A stretch of DNA of 64,000 bases from Gordoniibacillus chartarius (GTDB lineage: Bacteria > Bacillota > Bacilli > Paenibacillales > NBRC-103111), in contig NZ_JBHLWN010000067.1 in assembly GCF_042432825.1 (NCBI RefSeq), positions 1-64,000 of the forward strand, in the 5' to 3' direction. Below the pieces are notes generated by a model, which was not told the DNA's origin, searched no databases, and saw only the letters and a program-made list of their open reading frames with translations. Of the stretch, positions 58,858-64,000 are shown one piece after another (within the stretch, counting starts at the first letter, position 1; every line of letters begins with the position of its first letter). Made by a program: the position numbers and the translations under genes.

Positions 58858-59337
58858 TTGAAGAAAATGTTAACCGCTGCCGCCCTGTCGCTCTCGATCT
58901 TAGCCTCGACGTCCGTTGTTAACGTTCCGCTGTTCGGGCCTTCCACTGCCGAAGCCGCCATCACGACCGGCGACCGTCTTGTCGGCAATGCCGAGTGGTA
59001 CTATGGCAAAGTTACATATGTCTTTGGCTCGCGCGATTTGGCGAACCTGCGCCTGGACTGCTCCTCCTTCACCCAGCTTGTGTACAAGAACCTGAACATT
59101 TCCATTCCGTGGGGTTCCAAGGCTCAAGCGGCGAAAGGAAGATATGTATCCCGCTCCAGCCTGCAGAAGGGCGATCTTGTCTTCTTCCGCACTCATGGAA
59201 GCGCCATTGACCATGTGGCGATCTACCAGGGCGGAGGACGCATCATTCACAACTTGCCGAACCGCGGTATCGTGTCCTCGAACATGAACGACAGCTATTG
59301 GAGCAGCCGTTACGTGACTGCGCGTCACATTCGATAA
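58858..59337 (+). CDS. NlpC/P60 family cell-wall hydrolase
   Basis: A 159-residue secreted C40 peptidase. Signal peptide to about residue 34 (ending AEA), then the catalytic Cys in RLDCSSFTQLVYKNL, the His in DHVAIYQGGGRIIHN and the GDLVFFRTHG block. It should cut peptide bonds of cell-wall stem peptides. No SH3 or LysM binding domain is attached. The TTG start follows AAGGAAGTGG. A single gene with its own terminator. Confidence 0.9.
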   Translation: MKKMLTAAALSLSILASTSVVNVPLFGPSTAEAAITTGDRLVGNAEWYYGKVTYVFGSRDLANLRLDCSSFTQLVYKNLNISIPWGSKAQAAKGRYVSRSSLQKGDLVFFRTHGSAIDHVAIYQGGGRIIHNLPNRGIVSSNMNDSYWSSRYVTARHIR

Positions 59338-59346
59338 GCAGCGAGC

Positions 59347-59384
59347 AAGGCCGGACGATCTCCCCTGATCGGTCCGGCCTTTGT
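59347..59384 (+). terminator. Rho-independent terminator of the NlpC/P60 gene
   Basis: AAGGCCGGAC pairs with GTCCGGCCTT with inner GATC arms; TTGTG follows. The T-run is short. Confidence 0.65.
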
Positions 59385-59445
59385 GCCGTACCGGACAGGA
59401 TTCGCCGAAGCCGGCTCATTGAGCTCGGCGATATCAATTATATTA

Positions 59446-59494
59446 GAGAAACAACAATCCGCCTTGGCTCTGCTGTGAGCCGGGCGGATTGTTG
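59446..59494 (-). terminator. Rho-independent terminator of the module 2 regulator
   Basis: CAACAATCCGCC (59452-59463) pairs with GGCGGATTGTTG (59483-59494), inner GGCTC/GAGCC; the minus strand continues TTTCTCT. Confidence 0.78.
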
Positions 59495-59495
59495 A

Positions 59496-60164
59496 CTATT
59501 CCGCACCTAGTCCCGCTTCCCGGGCGAGCAAAATCGCCTGTGCGCGGTCGGCTACCTGAAGCTTGTTCAGAATGTTGCTGACGTGGTTGCGCACGGTCTT
59601 CAGGGTCAAGCCGAGCTTGCGGGCGATTTCCCCGTTGCCGCAGCCGCGGGCGATCCATTCCAGCACCTCGCGCTCGCGCTCCGTCAGCTTCGGAAACAGC
59701 GGATGGTTCGCCGGCTTGCTGACGACGGAGTCGAAATAAAACATCATCTTGCGGGCAATCGCCGCGCTGAAGATCGCTTCGCCGTTCGCTACAACGCGAA
59801 TCGCCCGGACGATCTCCTCCTTGTGGGCTCCCTTCAGCATATATCCGCGCGCCCCGGCCCGCATGGCGGAGAATACGGAGGCATCGTCGTCAAACATCGT
59901 CAATACGAGGATGCCGATGTGCGGGCTGACGCCCGTAATTTCCCGCGTCGCTTCGATACCGTTGCGCCCCGGCATGCTGACATCCATGAGAATGACATCA
60001 GGCTGCAGCGCCTCCGCCAGCTTGACCGCCTCCTCGCCGTCAGCCGCCTCCCCGACGATCTCAAATTCCGGAATCGATTGCAGCGCCGAGACGAGCCCTT
60101 CCCGAAACATCGGGTGATCGTCGGCCAGCACAATCCGCAGCCGGTCCATATCCGTTCCCTCCAC
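59496..60164 (-). CDS. LuxR-family response regulator, module 2
   Basis: A 222-residue NarL/LuxR-type regulator: ADDHPMFREGLV, phospho-Asp in VILMDVSMPGRNG, switch Thr in VLTMFD, Lys in YMLKGA, HTH LTEREREVLEWIARGCGNGEIARKLG with recognition segment KTVRNHVSNILNKLQ. The GTG start at 60164 has AGGAGG 8 bases upstream, and an ATG five codons on is also served by GGAGG. It is closely similar to the module 1 regulator. Likely binding sites are the two inverted repeats at 62307-62361. Confidence 0.9.
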   Translation of the reverse strand: MEGTDMDRLRIVLADDHPMFREGLVSALQSIPEFEIVGEAADGEEAVKLAEALQPDVILMDVSMPGRNGIEATREITGVSPHIGILVLTMFDDDASVFSAMRAGARGYMLKGAHKEEIVRAIRVVANGEAIFSAAIARKMMFYFDSVVSKPANHPLFPKLTEREREVLEWIARGCGNGEIARKLGLTLKTVRNHVSNILNKLQVADRAQAILLAREAGLGAE

Positions 60165-60176
60165 TCGCTTTCCCTC

Positions 60177-62249
60177 CTATTTGCCTGCCGCTATCGGCAA
60201 TTCGACGCTAATCGTCGTGCCTCGTCCGGCCTCCGAAGCCAGCGCGCAGCTTCCGCCGAGCTCCTCGGCCCGCTCCTTCATGGAGCGGATGCCGATGCCC
60301 GGCTTCAGCTTCTCCGGCAGCCCCGCTCCGTCATCGCGGATCGTCAGCCGCAGCTGCCCGTTCATGGCAACCAGCCGGACGACGCATTGGGCCGCCCCGG
60401 CATGGCGAACCACATTCGTCAACGCCTCTTGAACGATCCGGTATACCGCCACCTCGACGGCGGCCGGCAGCCGCAGCCCCCGCTCGACTCCCTCCAGCTC
60501 CATCTTCACGCGACCGTCGCCGATCTGCAGAACTAGCTCCTGCAGAGCGAACGCCAGCCCGAATTCGTCCAGTGCGGGCGGCCGCAGCGCGTAGACGAGG
60601 CGGCGAATGTCCGCAATCGATTCCCGCAGCTGGGCTTGCACCGTCTCAAGCGCTTGCCGGGACCGCTCCGGCTCGGATTCGTAAAGGAGCAGCGCTTCAT
60701 CGAGGCGGAGCGTCATGCTGGCCAGACCGGAGCCGAGTCCGTCGTGCAGATCGCGCCGCAGCCGGCGCCGCTCCTCCTCTCGTGCGCTCACGAGCCGTTC
60801 CCGCGAACGCTGCAGCTCCGCCGTTAGCCGTTCCGCTTGAACGGCAATGCTCAGCTGCCGAATCAAGTCGTCCAGCACATCCCGCTGCCCACCCGGCAGT
60901 ACTTCGCTCAAATGATCCGTTCCTACAATCAAACGGCCTACCAGCTCACCTTGAATGGAAAGCGGAATGGAGCTCACCCTCCCGCCGCTGCCGTCCGGCT
61001 TTCCGTAGGAGGCGATCACCGCCGTCTCTCCGTCTCCCGTCTGCATCTCCAGCGCCGTGTAAGGTACGCGCAGCACCTGCGCCGTCGCTTCCACAATGTC
61101 CGGCAGCAAGGAGTGCTGCGTCAGCGCACCTTCAAGCCGCCGGGACAAGCCTGACAGCACCTGGTAAGGATTGTTACGTTCGCCGTAGACGAGCACGTTC
61201 ACCGAGCGCTGCACCCACTCGCGCAGCGGTTGAAACAAGACGGCGGCCAGACCGACGAGCAGCAAGCTCACGACACCGTTGGTACGTCCCTGGAACAATA
61301 GCCCCGCCGCCCCGACGAGCAGCACGTAACCCATAACGCCCATGATGCTGAGCACGAGATACACGAGCGTCCGGTTGTACGGCACGGCCAGATGACGCCC
61401 CCTCTTCTCCAAAACGATGACTCCGACGGAGAACGGCAGCAGGAACAGCCCGATATACAGCACTACCTGGAGCAGCATCCGCAATATACCGTTGTTATAC
61501 TCCAATACGAGCACCCCGCTCACCCCGCCGACCGCATAGCAGAGCATGCCGACGGCGAACCAGATCATCTGTCTCCTCTGTTCGGCCGGGCCTTTGCCGT
61601 ATATTTGGTAATAGGCGACTACGAGCGCTCCGTGCGTAACGAGCATAAACACATTGCGAAACCAAAACGGCCAAGCATTCATCGACAGTACCGGAAGCTC
61701 GGGCATCGTGATCACGACGACCTCGGCAACCAGCCACGCAAGTCCGGGCACCATCGTCCAGCGCGGACTGAAGCGGCCTCGGGGGAGCAGGAACAGTACA
61801 AATACGTACAGCGAACCAACTGCATTAAGTACGAAAAATATCGGCTCGACAAAAGGGTGGTACCGGAACACGAGATCATCCGTGCTGAAGATCGTTCCCG
61901 TAATGACCAGGAACATAGAAGCAACGATACAAAAGTGATCCTTCCAGCCGTAACGGTATACGAGGAACCCCATCAGCCAGGAAGACAAATTTTGGATCGC
62001 CAGGACAACGACCGTTAACCCCCCGTACAATGCCGGACTGACGCCGATCGCAGCAAGCTGCGCGAACATCTCCTCGCTCAGCTGAAAGAAGCCGCAGCCT
62101 TCGCTGCAAGGAACAGGATACAGCCAAATGCCCATCTCGTGGCTGTAATAAGACACGATCAGGCAGGCCGCCAAAGACGTCCACCAAAGGGCATGAAGCA
62201 GCACATAGAAGGCTTGGCGCAGCCGAGCCGGAACAACAATTGCTTTCAT
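60177..62249 (-). CDS. Multi-TM sensor histidine kinase, module 2
   Basis: A 690-residue kinase with about nine membrane helices in residues 10-350, a first outer loop with two Cys (VPCSEGCGFF), a GAF-like linker, HisKA_3 with RRRLRRDLHDGLGSGLAS, and HATPase with NVVRHAGAAQ, IRDDGAGLP and GIGIRSMKERAEELGG. ATG 62249 follows AAAGGATCGGAAG; an earlier in-frame start at 62303 is less likely. Same plan as the module 1 kinase. It ends 12 bp before its regulator and is divergent from the 62468 gene. Confidence 0.88.
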   Translation of the reverse strand: MKAIVVPARLRQAFYVLLHALWWTSLAACLIVSYYSHEMGIWLYPVPCSEGCGFFQLSEEMFAQLAAIGVSPALYGGLTVVVLAIQNLSSWLMGFLVYRYGWKDHFCIVASMFLVITGTIFSTDDLVFRYHPFVEPIFFVLNAVGSLYVFVLFLLPRGRFSPRWTMVPGLAWLVAEVVVITMPELPVLSMNAWPFWFRNVFMLVTHGALVVAYYQIYGKGPAEQRRQMIWFAVGMLCYAVGGVSGVLVLEYNNGILRMLLQVVLYIGLFLLPFSVGVIVLEKRGRHLAVPYNRTLVYLVLSIMGVMGYVLLVGAAGLLFQGRTNGVVSLLLVGLAAVLFQPLREWVQRSVNVLVYGERNNPYQVLSGLSRRLEGALTQHSLLPDIVEATAQVLRVPYTALEMQTGDGETAVIASYGKPDGSGGRVSSIPLSIQGELVGRLIVGTDHLSEVLPGGQRDVLDDLIRQLSIAVQAERLTAELQRSRERLVSAREEERRRLRRDLHDGLGSGLASMTLRLDEALLLYESEPERSRQALETVQAQLRESIADIRRLVYALRPPALDEFGLAFALQELVLQIGDGRVKMELEGVERGLRLPAAVEVAVYRIVQEALTNVVRHAGAAQCVVRLVAMNGQLRLTIRDDGAGLPEKLKPGIGIRSMKERAEELGGSCALASEAGRGTTISVELPIAAGK

Positions 62250-62306
62250 GACGCTTCCGATCCTTTCGCCGCGGTAGGACTTTCCTCTCAGTATAGCATG
62301 CACCCG

Positions 62307-62400
62307 TTCCCGGCGGCTCGGGAAATCGGAAGCCCCGAGAAGTTCCCGGCAAGCTCGGGAAGAAGCACCCTTGCTGCCGGGACGGCGGGACCGCTACGAT
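62307..62400 (+). promoter_or_regulatory. Candidate operators and promoter of the module 2 membrane protein
   Basis: Two inverted repeats of the same half-sites: TTCCCG-N6-CGGGAA at 62307-62324 and TTCCCG-N7-CGGGAA at 62343-62361, centres about 36 bp apart. A TACGAT -10-like element at 62395-62400 puts the nearer repeat at about -55. It mirrors the site at 53374-53403. Confidence 0.6.
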
Positions 62401-62467
62401 GATAGGCATAAGGCCGCGGCCGCTTCGCCGCACGGCTATCCGAACGATCAAGGAGTGTCATAAACCA

Positions 62468-63139
62468 ATGAATGTGAACGTACCTTCCGTATTTTTCCGC
62501 TTTAGCGGCTGGGCTCTGCTCATTGCAGGCATCATGCACACCCTCATCCAATTCGTCCACCTCGACGATGTTCCCGAAGGAATGGCGCAGATGAGCTATT
62601 TTGTCGACGTCGCCGTGTGGAGCCATGTCGCCCTGATTTTTGCCGTCGCTCTGACTTTGTTCGGACTTACCGGGCTGTTCCTCCGCCATATCGCCGTGTT
62701 GAGATGGTGGGGCTGGGTCGGCTTCGCCTGCATGTTTCTCGTCTTCTACTACGATGTCACGCACGCCGTGCTGCAAGTATTCCAGTATCCGATTCTGTTT
62801 GACGGGATCCAGGATGAGCAGAAGCTGAAAGAAGTATCCGACCTTGTCATGCGGATACAGACGGAGTCGGGGATCGGCAGCACGCTGATGCGGATGCTGT
62901 TCCCGGTTATGCTGCTCGGTACGCCGCTGATGGCGGTCAGCCTATGGCGCGCGCGAATTTATTCCAAATGGCCGGCAGTGGCCCAAATCGTTCTTCTTGT
63001 CGTCCTCTTCGTGCCGATCGAGGCGCTTATGAGATATGCGTTCCCTGTCTCTTTTCTCGTCTATTCGTGGTACGGAGCCCTTCTCGCTTTCGAGAGGCTG
63101 AACGTTCCCCAGGCTTCGTCCGCCGGGCACGCCGCTTAA
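62468..63139 (+). CDS. Membrane protein of an unnamed family, module 2
   Basis: A 223-residue protein with about six membrane helices, paralogous to the 53491 gene: FFRFSGWALLIAGIM, DDVPEGMAQ, LRHIAVLRWWGWVG and HAVLQVFQYPILF match block for block. ATG 62468 has AAGGAGTG about 10 bases upstream; the longer frame to 62399 starts inside the promoter. It is divergent from the module 2 kinase and is probably activated by the paired regulator. Function unknown. Confidence 0.75.
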   Translation: MNVNVPSVFFRFSGWALLIAGIMHTLIQFVHLDDVPEGMAQMSYFVDVAVWSHVALIFAVALTLFGLTGLFLRHIAVLRWWGWVGFACMFLVFYYDVTHAVLQVFQYPILFDGIQDEQKLKEVSDLVMRIQTESGIGSTLMRMLFPVMLLGTPLMAVSLWRARIYSKWPAVAQIVLLVVLFVPIEALMRYAFPVSFLVYSWYGALLAFERLNVPQASSAGHAA

Positions 63140-63187
63140 CAGCCGCGCATGAACGATTCCCCGCACGTCCGCTTCAAGCTCCACAGC

Positions 63188-63232
63188 AAACAGGCAACCG
63201 CCGAGTCGCAAGGACTCCAGGTTGCCTGTTCC
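63188..63232. terminator. Hairpin between convergent genes, likely terminator
   Basis: ACAGGCAACC pairs with GGTTGCCTGT, with inner GAGTC/GACTC arms. Flanks are TTCCATTATT (plus) and TTTGCTGTGG (minus). Confidence 0.6.
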
Positions 63233-63266
63233 ATTATTACGGATATTACGTTACGCCCTGCCGGTA

Positions 63267-63584
63267 TTACTCCTCCACAAAGCGTTTGAGCGCAGCCAGC
63301 TTGTTCTCCCAGAAGCGCTCGTAATGGTCGAGCCAGCGCTTCAGCTCCAGCAGCGGCTCAGGCTCCATCCGGTACCGCGTCTCGCGTCCGACTTTTCGTT
63401 CTTTGACAAGTCCCGCTTCGGTCAGTATGCGCAAATGCTTGGAAACGGCAGTCCGGCTGATCGGATAGTGACTGCTGATGACCGTGACCGGCAGCTCCTG
63501 CTCTTCCAGCAGCCGGAGCAGCGAGCGCCGGGTCGGATCGGCGATTGCCTGGAAGACGTCGTGCTTCGGCGACGGCGCAGCCAT
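63267..63584 (-). CDS. ArsR-family transcriptional regulator
   Basis: A 105-residue winged-helix protein: KHDVFQAIADPTRRSLLRLLEE, ISRTAVSKHLRILTEAGLVKERKVGRETRYR and a C-terminal WLDHYERFWENKL helix. The ELxVxxIxxxYPISRTAVSKHL helix-turn-helix is typical of the ArsR group paired with AHSA1 genes. No metal-binding Cys is present. It starts 2 bp after the stop of the AHSA1-type gene upstream, so the two are co-transcribed. Confidence 0.9.
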   Translation of the reverse strand: MAAPSPKHDVFQAIADPTRRSLLRLLEEQELPVTVISSHYPISRTAVSKHLRILTEAGLVKERKVGRETRYRMEPEPLLELKRWLDHYERFWENKLAALKRFVEE

Positions 63585-63586
63585 GG

Positions 63587-64000
63587 TCAGCCCTCGATCT
63601 TCGCTTTCAGCTTCTGAACGATGCCGACCCAGCCTTGGTTCATACGGTCGCGCACGATCCGGTGCGATTCGCCGAATTCAGTTAAGGTATCGGCATCCCA
63701 GCCGCCGTGAATCAGCGTAAATTCCGTCTTGCCGTCGTTCTCTCTAAGCTCGAACGTGACGGTCCAATCTTTGCCCCAGCGAAACGACAACCGATTCGGC
63801 GGATCAAGCTCCGTCACACGGCAAGGAGACTTGCCGAACGGAACGGCATCCAGGTGGAACTCGTGACCGGCAACCGGCTGAAAGTCGTTCGGCATAAACC
63901 ATTCGGCGATGCCTTCCGCCGTAGCGACGGCATCCCAAACTTTCTGAATCGGCGCGTTAATCGTGATTTCCTGACGAATATCGGGCAGTGTGTTTGTTGT
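63587..64000 (-). CDS. SRPBCC/AHSA1 domain protein, partial (runs off the right edge)
   Basis: At least 138 residues are visible; the 5' end lies outside the window. The frame stays open to 64000: LPDIRQEITINAPIQKVWDA, AEGIAEWFMPND, GKSPCRVTELDPPNRLSFRW, TEFTLIHGGW and GWVGIVQKLKAKIEG are typical of AHSA1 (Aha1-like START) proteins. These form a hydrophobic ligand pocket; the ligand is unknown. An internal ATG at 63895 is not the true start because the homology continues upstream. Pairs with the ArsR gene. Confidence 0.9.
   Translation of the reverse strand, partial: TTNTLPDIRQEITINAPIQKVWDAVATAEGIAEWFMPNDFQPVAGHEFHLDAVPFGKSPCRVTELDPPNRLSFRWGKDWTVTFELRENDGKTEFTLIHGGWDADTLTEFGESHRIVRDRMNQGWVGIVQKLKAKIEG

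Noticed and set aside
62399..62467. Upstream extension of the module 2 membrane protein
   Set aside because: It would begin at the predicted -10/transcription start; the paralogue aligns from the ATG at 62468, which has AAGGAGTG upstream.

Overview
The window looks like chromosome from an endospore-forming Bacillota bacterium of the Paenibacillaceae (Paenibacillus, Cohnella or a close genus). The reasons are strong AGGAGG-type ribosome sites, T-box control of thrS, a CD3324-family regulator, a YcnJ-type CopC/CopD fusion, Kin-like PAS kinases, a moderately GC-rich base composition, and many protein families typical of that group. This is inference from gene content; no rRNA, tRNA, phage, IS element or CRISPR array was seen.

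Layout. 0.1-10.8 kb is a surface or spore polysaccharide locus: a beta-trefoil protein, two GT61 glycosyltransferases, UDP-glucose dehydrogenase plus UDP-glucuronate decarboxylase (UDP-xylose supply), a GT8-like transferase, a CDP-6-deoxyhexose operon (rfbF, rfbG, SDR reductase/epimerase) and a methyltransferase. Two of the transferases carry very basic tails at opposite ends. 11-20.3 kb holds a ROK regulator, a PAS kinase, an ECF sigma/anti-sigma pair with its own promoter, CopCD, DUF2203 and PhzF. 20.3-21.6 kb is non-coding satellite DNA: 19 tandem 52-bp hairpin units followed by a 14-bp array. 21.7-24.4 kb holds a REC protein, an Hpt-REC-GGDEF-REC protein and GGCT. 24.4-28 kb holds a membrane operon for lipid-linked sugar (UbiA/DPPR-synthase-like, SMR flippase-like, GT-C-like, PAP2-like).

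28-31 kb has a CD3324 regulator, probable tiny peptide genes, and lrgA/lrgB split by a 42-bp tandem array. 30.8-36.4 kb has 5-oxoprolinase (PxpA and a fused PxpB-PxpC), an esterase and a 5'-nucleotidase. 36.5-40.4 kb has the phosphonate/phosphite importer PhnD (plus strand) and PhnC-PhnE (minus strand, PhnE a fused double permease). 40.5-46.6 kb holds an orphan Hpt, YcxB, a decayed nucleotidyltransferase/histidine phosphatase junction, GNAT, a nickel transporter, a NarL-type two-component pair and YcnI. 46.7-49.2 kb is thrS behind two tandem T-box leaders.

50.4-63.1 kb contains two paralogous copies of a three-gene module: a multi-TM histidine kinase and a LuxR-type regulator, divergent from a small membrane protein of one shared family. 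Both divergent promoter regions carry TTCCCG...CGGGAA inverted repeats about 53-55 bp upstream of the predicted start of transcription, so each pair probably activates its own membrane protein. Between the modules lie YciI, folA/thyA, a TM2-like protein, secreted small proteins and an NlpC/P60 hydrolase. The window ends in an ArsR regulator and an AHSA1/SRPBCC protein that runs off the right edge.

The strongest candidates for something undescribed are the 52-bp hairpin array, the duplicated kinase/regulator/membrane-protein module with its shared operator, the basic-tailed glycosyltransferases, and the small-peptide and satellite DNA around lrgAB.
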